NCBI GenBank assembly: GCA_014860455.1
Contig: JACZJQ010000033.1
Span: forward strand, 1 to 48,372
DNA length: 48,372 bases
DNA from: Bryobacteraceae bacterium
Lineage (GTDB): Bacteria > Acidobacteriota > Terriglobia > Bryobacterales > Bryobacteraceae
Direction of reading: 5' to 3'
This document shows positions 40,982-48,372 of this stretch, piece by piece; the stretch's first letter is position 1; every line of letters starts with the position of its first letter. The translations under genes were made by a program, and so were the position numbers. Below the pieces are notes generated by a model. The model did no database searches. It was given only the letters and a program-made list of their open reading frames with translations, and was not told where the DNA came from.

Positions 40982-42031
40982 TTACTTCAAGCCCAGGATG
41001 CGGCGGTTGCGCTTGGCGTCAGTGGCGGCGCCGGCGAAATCGTCGAAGGCCTTGGCCGGGACGTCAATGAGGTGGGCTTCGATGAACGGAGCGCCTTCGG
41101 ATGCGCCCTGGACCGAGTCCTTGTAGCAGCACTCCCATTCGAGCACGGCCCAGGAGGAGTAGCCTGCGGCGGTGAGCCGGGTGAAGACCTGGCCGAAATC
41201 GACATCGCCGTCGCCGAGCGAGCGGAACCGTCCGGCGCGATCCTTCCAGCCCATATAGCCGCTATAGACGCCCTGCTTGGCCGACGGTCGGAACTCAGCG
41301 TCCTTCACATGGAAGGCCTTGATGCGTGAACCGTAGACGTCGATGAAGCCGATGTAGTCCAGGCACTGCAGGATGAAGTGCGAGGGATCGTAGTTGATGG
41401 TGACGCGCGGGTGGTTGCCGGTGGCTTCGAGGAAGCGTTCGAAGGTGGCGCCGTCGAAGAGGTCCTCGCCGGGGTGGAGTTCGTAGGCGATATCGACGCC
41501 GTTTTGGTCGGCGAAGTCGAGGATCGGCTTCCAGCGCTTGGCGAGTTCGTTGAAGGCTTCGTCGACGAGGCCGTCGGGCCGCTGCGGCCAGGGATAAAGG
41601 TAGGGCCAGAGTAGTGCGCCTGAGAAGGAAGGGGTCACGGTCAGGCCCAGATTGCGGCTTGCCTTGATGACATACTTCATCTGTTGAGTCGCCCACTTGG
41701 AGCGCGCTTTCGGGTCGCCGTGCAGTTCCTTTGGGGCGAAGACGTCGAATACTTCGTCATAGGCTGGATGCGACGCCACCAATTGCCCAAAGAGATGCGA
41801 CGCCAGTTCGGTGATGACCAGTCCATTGGTCTGGCCCTTCAAGTCGTCGCAATAGCTCTTCGATTCGGCAGCTTTCTTGACATCCATGACGCGGCCATCA
41901 AAGGCCGGCAACTGGACGCCCAGATAGCCGAGCGAGGCTACCCAGTCGGTGATGTTCGGAAGGTTGTTGTATGGTTCCTGATCGCCCATGAACTGGGCCA
42001 GGAAGATGGCCGGTCCCTTGATCTGCGGCAT
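40982..42031 (-). CDS. Sugar phosphate isomerase/epimerase (AP endonuclease-2-type TIM barrel)
   Basis: 349 residues from the ATG at 42031, fixed by a strong AGAGGAG ribosome site six bases upstream; an upstream TTG (42058) precedes that site and is not used. Xylose-isomerase-like TIM-barrel motifs: VDIAYELHPGEDLFDG (metal Glu and His), VTINYDPSHFILQ (metal Asp and His), RIKAFHVKDAEF (His) and a late WAVLEWECC (Glu), the full metal-ligand set. In Acidobacteriota such proteins commonly act with Gfo/Idh/MocA oxidoreductases on inositol or keto-sugars; the precise reaction is unknown. Followed by a terminator, so probably a single-gene unit. Confidence 0.88.
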   Translation of the reverse strand: MPQIKGPAIFLAQFMGDQEPYNNLPNITDWVASLGYLGVQLPAFDGRVMDVKKAAESKSYCDDLKGQTNGLVITELASHLFGQLVASHPAYDEVFDVFAPKELHGDPKARSKWATQQMKYVIKASRNLGLTVTPSFSGALLWPYLYPWPQRPDGLVDEAFNELAKRWKPILDFADQNGVDIAYELHPGEDLFDGATFERFLEATGNHPRVTINYDPSHFILQCLDYIGFIDVYGSRIKAFHVKDAEFRPSAKQGVYSGYMGWKDRAGRFRSLGDGDVDFGQVFTRLTAAGYSSWAVLEWECCYKDSVQGASEGAPFIEAHLIDVPAKAFDDFAGAATDAKRNRRILGLK

Positions 42032-42187
42032 GTTCACTCCTCTAGATTGGTCCTGCAATGCGGACTGATCGTCTGATGGCAGACTGCTTCACAATCGTAT
42101 GTCAACTCACGGGTCCCTGGCGAACACCGAAACAGACCCCTTGTCTCCGTCGTATTCTCTTGCACACTATTGGAATAGCGAACCACC

Positions 42188-43801
42188 ATGTCAAGGGCTA
42201 AGAAGTGGTCAATCTGGATCGCCGCCGTTACGGGCGGCCTGCTGCTGGCTCTGTTCGCCACAGGTTGGTGGATTTCGCGGCGGATCGACCCATTCGTTCG
42301 GGAAAAGACACACGCCTATCTCGAGCGCCGGTTCGAGAGTCGCGTCGAGCTCCGAAGCATGTCGGTTTCCGTGCCGGTGAAGTCCCCGTTAAGCATGTTG
42401 CTGAACCGGGGACGTGGCGCCAAGATTCATGTTCGGATAGAGGGTCTGGCCCTGCATCACCGCACAAGCGTTGACCGCCCGCCGCTGTTCCGCGTGGCCA
42501 GCGTCCGGGCCGAGGTGGACCTGGATTCGCTGCGGCGCGAAACGATTCTGGCCGGGCCCGTCGAACTGACGGGACTGGAGATCACGATCCCGCCCAAAGG
42601 GGAGCGCCCGATTATCGGAGAGAAAGCGGATGACGAGACTGCGCCTGCTCCCCAGGCGCACGACAAGCCCAAGCCGCCCCAGGTCCTGATTGACGGAATC
42701 CGAGCCGACGGCGCCAGACTCACGATTCTGCCACGGGACTCTTCAAAGAACCCCCTGGTTTTTGAGATCCACAGACTCCTCATGAACTCGGCTGGACCCG
42801 GCGTTCCCCTGCGCTATACCGCCAACCTCACCAATGCCAAGCCGCCGGGGCAGGTCCAGTCGAGAGGTTCGTTTGGTCCATGGGACGCTTCGGAACCCTC
42901 GGAGACCCCCCTTTCCGGGGACTACGAGTTCCGCGATGCTGATCTGGGTGTTTTCAAAGGGGTTGCCGGAACGCTTTCGTCGACCGGCAGGTTCAAGGGG
43001 AAGCTGTCGGAGTTCGAGGTCGATGGCGAAACCCGGACGCCGAACTTCAGACTGAAGTCGTCGGGAAACCCGGTCCCGCTCACGACACAATTCCACGCTC
43101 TGGTCGACGGGACCAATGGCAACACATTGCTCCAGCCGCTTGACGCAACCCTCGGCTCGTCCAGATTTCGGGTCAACGGAAGCATCGTCCGGAACGTCGA
43201 CGAGAAGGGCAAGACCGTCGACCTGGACGTTCTGCTTGTCCGGGGCTCGATCGAGGACCTGCTGCGCCTGGCGATGAAGGACAAGGATCCGTTCCTGCGA
43301 GGGAGCGTCGCACTGAAAATGAAGTTCGTTCTGCCACCCGGGCGAGGCGAAATCGCCGACCGCCTGAATATCGACGGTGGATTCAAGCTGGACGACGCAC
43401 GCTTCACCACGCCAGCCATACGGAGCAAACTTGATGAACTCAGCCGCCGCGGGCAAGGCCAGCCGGAGAATCTGGAGATCTCCGAAGTCCCGGCGCGTCT
43501 CGCCGGCGACTTCCATCTCGCCAACGGAAAGATCAATTTCCCGCGTGTCGGGTTCGAGGTGCCTGGAGCCGTCGTGGATCTCGAAGGGATCTACGACTTC
43601 AACACCGAGATGCTGGATTTTCATGGCTCGCTGAAGCTGGACGCAACAGTCTCACAGACCCAGAGCGGTTGGAAGCGGTGGGCGCTGAAGCCAGTCAACC
43701 GGTTCTTCTCGAAGGAGGGCGCCGGCACATATCTGCCCATCGCCATCACGGGTCCATCTTCGTCACCGGTTTTCGGCCGGGACCGCGACAGCAAGCGCTG
43801 A
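42188..43801 (+). CDS. AsmA-like inner-membrane-anchored protein
   Basis: 537 residues. One membrane helix near the N-terminus (about 9-28) followed by an extended beta-rich periplasmic region. VELTGLEITIPP, the repeated substrate-bridge-like strands and the C-terminal NGKINFPRVGFEVPGAVVDLEGIYDFNTEMLDFHGSLKLDATVSQTQSGWKRW match AsmA-like C-terminal domains (DUF748/AsmA_2 group), now viewed as lipid-transfer bridge proteins between the membranes. A Pro/Lys linker lies at about 157-167. It is alone in its direction: 156 bp from the divergent isomerase and 2 bp from the convergent flgL. Confidence 0.8.
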   Translation: MSRAKKWSIWIAAVTGGLLLALFATGWWISRRIDPFVREKTHAYLERRFESRVELRSMSVSVPVKSPLSMLLNRGRGAKIHVRIEGLALHHRTSVDRPPLFRVASVRAEVDLDSLRRETILAGPVELTGLEITIPPKGERPIIGEKADDETAPAPQAHDKPKPPQVLIDGIRADGARLTILPRDSSKNPLVFEIHRLLMNSAGPGVPLRYTANLTNAKPPGQVQSRGSFGPWDASEPSETPLSGDYEFRDADLGVFKGVAGTLSSTGRFKGKLSEFEVDGETRTPNFRLKSSGNPVPLTTQFHALVDGTNGNTLLQPLDATLGSSRFRVNGSIVRNVDEKGKTVDLDVLLVRGSIEDLLRLAMKDKDPFLRGSVALKMKFVLPPGRGEIADRLNIDGGFKLDDARFTTPAIRSKLDELSRRGQGQPENLEISEVPARLAGDFHLANGKINFPRVGFEVPGAVVDLEGIYDFNTEMLDFHGSLKLDATVSQTQSGWKRWALKPVNRFFSKEGAGTYLPIAITGPSSSPVFGRDRDSKR

Positions 43802-43803
43802 GT

Positions 43804-44712
43804 TCACTTAAGATACTCGAACAACGAACGAGTGGGCGATGAGGCTTTCACTCTCAGCGCCGCCTCCTGCTGGAAGGAGGCAAGCTCGAGTTCGAGAATC
43901 GAGGCGGTCAGATCGGCGTCTTCGATGCCGGCTTTTTCGGCTGCCAGCCGGAGTTTCAGCGTCTCGGCCGTGGAGATGCCCTCGGTGATCTGGCTCTGCA
44001 CGTTGCCGTAGAACATCAGCGCGGAGTTCAGATGGGCCGAGATGCCGGCCAGCGGAACCAGCGCCGTCTCAATCGCCCCGTCGTCGTCGGCCAGAAGTGC
44101 CTGGCGGAGGTTCTCCACCGCCTGAAAGACGTTTTTTACCGGGTCGGGGTTGTCGAAGATCTCCTCGGCCGTCATGGCAACTTTGAACTGAACGCCGGTG
44201 GGATGGATGGCCTTGCGCGTGGAGGCCGAGCCGAGATATGCGCCCCAGGGCGGGGTTTGCGTTTCAAAATCGACCTCGTAGGCCTGACCCTGATCGGAGT
44301 CTCCGGCGAAGATCGAGCGCCCATCGACTCCGATGTTCGAGATGCCGGTGAAGCGCTCGATGATCGATTTCAGTTCGTCGGCGATGCCTTGCCGGGTGAG
44401 CGTGGTATTGATGCCGCTGGCCGCGGTCATGCCCAGTGTGCGCACCCTGTCAAACAGCTTGACCGCGTTTTGCAGCCCGGATTCCGCCGCGTCGACTTCG
44501 GTCTTCACCCGGCCGAGGTTCACCCTGGACTGTTCGATCCGGCCGAGTTCGGCCCGGACCTGGAGCATGGCGCTGATGGAATCGGGATCGTCGGACGGTT
44601 TGGCCACGCGCTTGCCGGTGCTGACCTCACGCTGCGCCCGCGATACGCGAGCATTGATGCGGCTTAGGGCATCCAGGTATCTGTCGTTGGCGGCATTGAT
44701 GGATCGGGTCAC
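43804..44712 (-). CDS. flgL: Hook-filament junction protein FlgL
   Basis: 302 residues. Flagellin-like N-terminal helix RYLDALSRINARVSRAQREVSTGKRVAKPSDDPD and C-terminal ELASFQQEAALRVKASSPTRSLFEYLK-type heptads bracket a short middle domain (RSIFAGDSDQGQAYEVD). FlgL is the second junction protein between hook and filament and is chaperoned by FlgN. It follows flgK by 18 bp as last gene of the flgM operon. The convergent AsmA-like gene ends 2 bp away with no visible terminator between them. Confidence 0.94.
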   Translation of the reverse strand: MTRSINAANDRYLDALSRINARVSRAQREVSTGKRVAKPSDDPDSISAMLQVRAELGRIEQSRVNLGRVKTEVDAAESGLQNAVKLFDRVRTLGMTAASGINTTLTRQGIADELKSIIERFTGISNIGVDGRSIFAGDSDQGQAYEVDFETQTPPWGAYLGSASTRKAIHPTGVQFKVAMTAEEIFDNPDPVKNVFQAVENLRQALLADDDGAIETALVPLAGISAHLNSALMFYGNVQSQITEGISTAETLKLRLAAEKAGIEDADLTASILELELASFQQEAALRVKASSPTRSLFEYLK

Positions 44713-44730
44713 GTTTCAGCCTCGGTCGCC

Positions 44731-46092
44731 TTATCGGATCATTTCAAACAGCGTCTGAGTCATCTCGTCCAGAGTCATCACCATGCGCGCCGCCGCTTCG
44801 TAGCCTCGCTGGAACTCGAGCAGGGTGATCGCCTCTTCGTCGAGGTTGACCTTGGAGATGTCGTCCCTCATCTGGCGGGCCTGGACCGAAAGAGCCGATT
44901 GGATCTGAAGGTCGGCACTGGCCGCCGACAGGTCCTGTCCGGCGCGGGCAGCGATGCCACCGTAGAATTGGGTGAAAGTTGAGCCGGACACCAATCGCTC
45001 CGCGGAGAGCGCGGCTAGAGCCACGGCATTCCCGTTGCCGCCCGGCGCCCCGGCCGAGGCGGCAGCCAGATCGTCAGCCGTGAGGCTGGTCACCGTCATG
45101 GTGCGCGCCGTACCGAGGGCGGCGTCGTAGGTAAACAGGTCGGCAGCAGGAGTGTTTCCGCTGCGGTCGAGGCCGGCGGAGAGCTGGCCGTTGACGGCAT
45201 CGGCCAAGGTCGAGGCGAGACGGTCGAAATCGGCCATGTAGCCTGGAATTCTGTCGTTGTAGAGCGATCCCGACGCCGCCACCCGGCCGCCGCTCACCTG
45301 GTTGAGGACATCGACGCCCTGATGGTCGAGCAGCCGGGCCGGGATGCCGCTGACATCGGCCGTCAATCCGTAAAGCCGTTCCCCCATCAGAACCGGCGAC
45401 TGGCCCCCGGCATAGATACTGACGCTGCCGTCCGGCGCGCGCAGCACGGTATAGTCCATCGATTCCGAGAGGTCTTCGAGCAGCGTGTTCATCTGAGCGT
45501 TGAGGCCGGCATCGTCCTGCGCCCGGAAGTCCTGCTTGAACTGGTGATTAATCTGCTGCATCTTCTCGAGAGTCGAGTTGATCTTCGCGGTCTCGGCCAC
45601 CAGTCCCCTTCCGGCATCGGCCTGCGCGGTAGTTAGCCCGGCGGCGGCCTGGCGGTATGCCAGCGCCAGATTGCCGGCGCTCTGCAACACCACCTGACGC
45701 GCGGAGCCGTCGTTGGGCGCGACGGCCAGGGCGGAGAAAGACTCGAACAAAGATTGGATCGCCCCGCCGACACCGGCGCCTTCCTGGACGTCGAAGACAG
45801 GCTCCATCCGAGATAGTTGTGCGGCGAGTTCACTGGCCTGCCCAAAAGAGTTCAACGACCGGCGGACGCTCTGCTCGGCGTAGGAACTGCGCAGGTCGAG
45901 GGTTCCTCCGCTCTTTACGCCGCCGGCAAGACCGGCATCGAGATCCGAGGCCATCGCCACCAGAATCTGGCGCTGCCGGGCGTAGCCCGGCGTATTGGCG
46001 TTGGTCACATTGCCTTGGACCACCATCATGCCGCGCTCGAAGACGCCCATCGAGGCGGCTGAATTTCGAAGTGAGACGAACAGACTTCCCAT
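44731..46092 (-). CDS. flgK: Hook-filament junction protein FlgK
   Basis: 453 residues. N-terminal GNVTNANTPGYARQRQILVA is the FlgK signature; the middle has SIYAGGQSPVLMGE and QLSAGLDRSGNTPAADLFTYD; the C-terminus VNLDEEAITLLEFQRGYEAAARMVMTLDEMTQTL is diagnostic. It is the first junction protein on the hook. It is separated from flgN by 161 bp in which I see no gene and no clear promoter, an unusually long gap for this operon. The ribosome site is poor. Confidence 0.95.
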   Translation of the reverse strand: MGSLFVSLRNSAASMGVFERGMMVVQGNVTNANTPGYARQRQILVAMASDLDAGLAGGVKSGGTLDLRSSYAEQSVRRSLNSFGQASELAAQLSRMEPVFDVQEGAGVGGAIQSLFESFSALAVAPNDGSARQVVLQSAGNLALAYRQAAAGLTTAQADAGRGLVAETAKINSTLEKMQQINHQFKQDFRAQDDAGLNAQMNTLLEDLSESMDYTVLRAPDGSVSIYAGGQSPVLMGERLYGLTADVSGIPARLLDHQGVDVLNQVSGGRVAASGSLYNDRIPGYMADFDRLASTLADAVNGQLSAGLDRSGNTPAADLFTYDAALGTARTMTVTSLTADDLAAASAGAPGGNGNAVALAALSAERLVSGSTFTQFYGGIAARAGQDLSAASADLQIQSALSVQARQMRDDISKVNLDEEAITLLEFQRGYEAAARMVMTLDEMTQTLFEMIR

Positions 46093-46253
46093 GGCTTAGC
46101 GGGCGGTTTGATCCTGCCCCCTTCCGTGTTCTTAACTCGCCGCGGCTGGCGCAGACTTCGCGCCGCCGGCAGGCACGTACTCCTGATTGCCAGGCCTCGA
46201 CGGGCCTTCCGCTGGCGATGCTCGACCGCAACGCCCGCGTGGTTGGATTCCGA

Positions 46254-46679
46254 CTAGCCGCTGGCGTCGCAGCGGCTTCCGGCGGCTGACCCGTCCGGCA
46301 GACCCAATTCAGATCCGTCGGGCCCATAGGCCGAAGCTCGCAATCCAGCCAGCCTCGCCCAGCCGGTATGGAATTCGGCTGACTGCGCCATCAATGAGCC
46401 GATCCGCTGCAATCCTGTCCGGATCACGATGAGACGATCCGCATCCAGAGCTCGATCACCGGGCTGCAACCCAGCCGCATCCGCGCCGTATTGCCTGCAT
46501 GCCTCAAGCGCCGCCTCAAGATGCCCGGCCGCTTCGAACAACCCCGCCGCCGAGCCGGTACTCACAGCGTCTTCAGCCTCTGCCAGGGCTTGGAGCGCTC
46601 GGCCCAGACAGGTCGAGTCCGCCGCCGGGAACTGGATCCCGCCCGGCCGATCATCCTGCCATGTGCCCCCGGCGGTCAT
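46254..46679 (-). CDS. flgN: FlgN-like flagellar export chaperone
   Basis: 141 residues, mostly helical (LGRALQALAEAEDAVSTG, HLEAALEACRQYGADAAG, RLIVIRTGLQRIGSLMAQSAEFHTGWARL) with a disordered Gly/Ser/Asp-rich tail. FlgN is a small helical chaperone that delivers FlgK and FlgL to the export gate; its sequence is poorly conserved, so the call rests on size, helical pattern with the C-terminal long helix, and its place between flgM and flgK, the common order. It starts 22 bp after the flgM stop. It could be an unrelated small helical protein. Confidence 0.65.
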   Translation of the reverse strand: MTAGGTWQDDRPGGIQFPAADSTCLGRALQALAEAEDAVSTGSAAGLFEAAGHLEAALEACRQYGADAAGLQPGDRALDADRLIVIRTGLQRIGSLMAQSAEFHTGWARLAGLRASAYGPDGSELGLPDGSAAGSRCDASG

Positions 46680-46701
46680 TGTCTGTCAGTCCACCGCATT
46701 C

Positions 46702-47013
46702 CTAGCGCGGCCCTTCGGCCCGCCCGGTTTCAATCGAGTCTTCGATCATCCGATCGGCAACGTACTGGGCATCCGCCTCATACTTGCCGCTGGCGACCAA
46801 CTTCGACAACTGGTCCAGCCGCGCCTTGGACACGTCTGAGTTCGCATCCAGGGACTGTACGTTTTCGGCTAGGCTCGAAAGCTGAACCTGGTCGCTCTGG
46901 CCTATCCTGCCCGGCTGCCTGTCGCCTGACGGCTTCTGCGCCTGAATGTTCTGGTCGACCGCTTTGGCCGGCGTTAGACCTGGCGGAGGTAAATTCTTGT
47001 CGTCAATTCGCAT
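46702..47013 (-). CDS. flgM: Anti-sigma-28 factor FlgM
   Basis: 103 residues from the ATG at 47013; the frame is open far upstream but the FlgM-type start MRIDDKNLPPP sits here, just downstream of a sigma-28 promoter. The N-terminal half is disordered and polar (as needed for export through the hook), and the C-terminal half carries the FlgM fold: SDQVQLSSLAENVQSL, VSKARLDQLSKLVASGKYEADAQYVADRMIEDSI. It binds and inhibits FliA until the hook is complete and FlgM is secreted. Head of the flgM-flgN-flgK-flgL operon. Confidence 0.9.
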   Translation of the reverse strand: MRIDDKNLPPPGLTPAKAVDQNIQAQKPSGDRQPGRIGQSDQVQLSSLAENVQSLDANSDVSKARLDQLSKLVASGKYEADAQYVADRMIEDSIETGRAEGPR

Positions 47014-47062
47014 TTGTGTCCGATCCAGCCGCAGAATGCGGAAGGACCAAGCCTCACCCAGA

Positions 47063-47090
47063 TTATCGGCCGAAGCACCGGAGGGTCTTA
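47063..47090 (-). promoter_or_regulatory. Sigma-28 (FliA) promoter of flgM operon
   Basis: Minus-strand -10 element GCCGATAA (47070-47063) is an exact match to the sigma-28 consensus. TAAG (47090-47087), close to the -35 TAAA, lies 16 bases upstream (15 is ideal). The predicted start is near 47055, giving a leader of about 42 bases before flgM. Makes flgM a target of FliA, the classic feedback loop. Confidence 0.8.
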
Positions 47091-47213
47091 GCAAAAAACG
47101 CACAGAACTGGAATTTGGCGGCGATCTGTGACCTGGGACACCTTTGAGGAGCCATTCCATATCCCGAAGGAATATACCGCCTAAGCGAAGAGGACTAGCC
47201 CATTGGGGAAGGT

Positions 47214-47624
47214 TCAGTCGAGAGAAAGAAAGCGCAGCCACATTCCAGCGGACTCGCGCTTAGGCTCTTTCCTCGGGCACTGGGCCGACTGGGGGCTCGG
47301 CGGTTCCAAAGATTGAAGGATCGGATCGGGGCTGCAACCTATGGCGGCGGCGTATTGCCGGACATAGCTACGGCTCAGGAGTCCGCCGGGGAGGTCTTTG
47401 AAACGTCCTTCCTCGATGGCGCGGAGGAAGTGTTTGCCGATCTTGGTGGAGCTTTCGATCTGGTCGAGACTGACTCCGGCGGCTATGCGCAACTCGACCA
47501 ACGAATTGCACTGAGACCCATGCGCGCCATTAAGATTAGCGGCCAAGTTCCTGGAACCTTCTCTCGGCGAGTCCCCATGGAGGGGCCAGACCTTCAGATT
47601 ATCATACCGGGGTGTTGTGTTCAT
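47214..47624 (-). CDS. RodZ-type helix-turn-helix protein, HTH domain only
   Basis: 136 residues. Residues about 43-100 (VELRIAAGVSLDQIESSTKIGKHFLRAIEEGRFKDLPGG, SRSYVRQYAAAIG) form the HTH_25/RodZ N-terminal domain, which in RodZ binds MreB in the cytoplasm. The membrane helix and periplasmic domain of RodZ are absent; the protein ends soon after with a Pro/Arg-rich tail. It may be a soluble regulator or a shortened RodZ relative. It lies 21 bp downstream of mutL and 144 bp upstream of the flgM promoter start, so it may be co-transcribed with mutL. Start chosen at ATG 47624; no strong ribosome site. Confidence 0.75.
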   Translation of the reverse strand: MNTTPRYDNLKVWPLHGDSPREGSRNLAANLNGAHGSQCNSLVELRIAAGVSLDQIESSTKIGKHFLRAIEEGRFKDLPGGLLSRSYVRQYAAAIGCSPDPILQSLEPPSPQSAQCPRKEPKRESAGMWLRFLSLD

Positions 47625-47645
47625 CCATATGAGGTACGCCCGCCA

Positions 47646-48372
47646 TTAGATGCGGTGAAAGCTGCGCAGGATTTCGCGCATGGTGTAGCGCAGGGCGACG
47701 GGGCGGCCGTGGGGGCAGGCCATGGGGTATTGGGTTTTGGCGAGTTCGGTGATGAGGAAGTCCATCTTGGCGGGATCGAGCGGGGTGTTGATCTTGATGG
47801 CGGCCCGGCAGGCGATGGAGGCGGCGATGGCGCGGCGCAAGTCGTCGAGCGAGACGCGGCGGAGCTCGGATTCGGCCATCTCGATGATTTCCAGAACCAC
47901 GCGTTCCAGTTCGCCTTGCGGCAAGCCGGCGGGTGCGGCCTTGACGGCGATGGTGCGGTGGCCGAAGGGCTCGGTTTCGAAGCCGGAGGCTTCGAGTTCG
48001 CCGGCGATGCGGTCGTATTCAACCTGCTGGGCGGGGGTGAGGGTGATGACGATGGGCATGAGCAGGCGCTGGACATCGACGACGCCGCGGGAGCGGGCGG
48101 CGAGCACCTGCTCAAAGAGGATGCGTTCGTGGGCGACGTGCTGGTCGATGATCCAGAGGCCGTCGGGTCCGGTGGCGATGATGAAGCTGGCGTGGATCTG
48201 GCCGAGCACGCGGAGTTGGGAGAGCGAGGCCATAGACTGCGGCACGTCGAGATCGAGCGAGACGGGGAAGCCGACATGGGTGTCGGGGATTTTCAAGCGC
48301 AGCGTTTCGCCGGGCGGATCCTGAGGCGGCGGCTCGGGCATCTGGAAGTCGAAGCGCGGCGGGGGCGCGGGC
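47646..48372 (-). CDS. mutL: DNA mismatch repair protein MutL, C-terminal part (5' end outside window)
   Basis: At least 241 C-terminal residues of MutL; the frame remains open through base 48372, so the N-terminal ATPase domain lies beyond the edge. The dimerisation/endonuclease domain shows DQHVAHERILFEQV, matching the nickase motif DQHA-x2-E-x4-E with Val in place of Ala; ACRAAIKI; and ACPHGRPVAL. These metal-site motifs indicate a self-nicking MutL of the type found in bacteria without MutH. A Pro-rich linker precedes the domain. The RodZ-type HTH gene follows after 21 bp. Confidence 0.95.
   Translation of the reverse strand, partial: PAPPPRFDFQMPEPPPQDPPGETLRLKIPDTHVGFPVSLDLDVPQSMASLSQLRVLGQIHASFIIATGPDGLWIIDQHVAHERILFEQVLAARSRGVVDVQRLLMPIVITLTPAQQVEYDRIAGELEASGFETEPFGHRTIAVKAAPAGLPQGELERVVLEIIEMAESELRRVSLDDLRRAIAASIACRAAIKINTPLDPAKMDFLITELAKTQYPMACPHGRPVALRYTMREILRSFHRI

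Noticed and set aside
42141-42170. TTGTCT-N18-CACTAT as promoter for the AsmA-like gene
   Set aside because: Poor -10 match (three of six) and non-ideal spacer; not better than chance.
45830-46327. 165-residue minus-strand frame covering the flgN-flgK gap
   Set aside because: Overlaps both neighbours out of frame, basic shadow-like composition, no domain; the 161-bp gap is left unassigned.
1-48372. CRISPR arrays, insertion sequences, integrases, phage genes, tRNA and rRNA genes
   Set aside because: Read for on both strands; no regularly spaced repeats, transposase motifs, tRNA cloverleaf or rRNA sequence recognised.

Overview
This is a GC-rich, densely packed bacterial chromosome segment. 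The outer-membrane and Tat-exported proteins (TonB receptor, L- and P-ring proteins, RND-type adaptor) point to a Gram-negative (diderm) cell. The mix of Tat-exported Gfo/Idh/MocA oxidoreductase, DUF1080 protein, GH10 xylanase, neutral-ceramidase-like protein and a split flagellar locus resembles soil Acidobacteriota of the Bryobacterales/Solibacter type. That taxonomic guess is an inference from gene content; no rRNA gene is present. No tRNA, rRNA, CRISPR array, insertion sequence, integrase or prophage gene was recognised, and no gene-free stretch exceeds 300 bases.

Layout. 1-3629 (minus): cell-wall NlpC/P60 hydrolase (cut by the left edge), neutral-ceramidase-like protein, variant SAM methyltransferase, TlpA-like thioredoxin. 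3689-5959 (plus): TonB-dependent receptor. 6005-18073 (minus): a 14-gene flagellar operon reading fliK-flgD-flgE-fliN-fliO-fliP-fliQ-fliR-flhB-flhA-flhF-fliA-fliN/Y-like-DUF2802-like. 18310-23238 (plus): the divergent rod/ring operon flgF-flgG-small ORF-flgA-flgH-flgI-flgJ. 23320-31778: accessory carbohydrate and redox genes (Gfo/Idh/MocA, DUF1080, HlyD-like adaptor, glycoside hydrolase, GH10 xylanase, Rieske-like protein, SUMF1-like protein). 31854-42031 (minus): metabolism (aspartate aminotransferase-like plus pckA, thiG, rtcB-ugd-membrane protein-hyuB, sugar isomerase). 42188-43801 (plus): AsmA-like protein. 43804-47013 (minus): late flagellar operon flgM-flgN-flgK-flgL. 47214-48372 (minus): RodZ-type HTH protein and the C-terminal half of mutL (cut by the right edge).

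Regulatory logic. The 236-bp gap between fliK and flgF holds two oppositely oriented -24/-12 elements that fit the sigma-54 consensus (GG-N10-GC), plus several dyads. A site containing an exact sigma-28 -10 octamer (GCCGATAA) lies upstream of flgM. fliA (sigma-28) is near the distal end of the sigma-54-type operon, and flgM (anti-sigma-28) heads the sigma-28-type operon. Together these suggest a cascade: sigma-54 drives export/hook/rod genes and fliA, then FliA drives flgM-flgN-flgK-flgL, with FlgM restraining FliA until it is secreted. Not in this window: flagellin, motAB, fliF/G/E, flgB/C, fliM, flhG, rpoN and the sigma-54 activator.

Things most worth a second look: the divergent sigma-54 region; a translationally coupled 84-residue ORF between flgG and flgA; FlgH without a lipobox and FlgA running 116 bp into flgH; a Rieske-like/SUMF1-like gene pair in which expected key cysteines are missing; two strong promoters placed exactly six bases before a start codon (probable leaderless mRNAs); and an Rrf2/IscR-like palindrome over the -10 of the aspC-pckA promoter.
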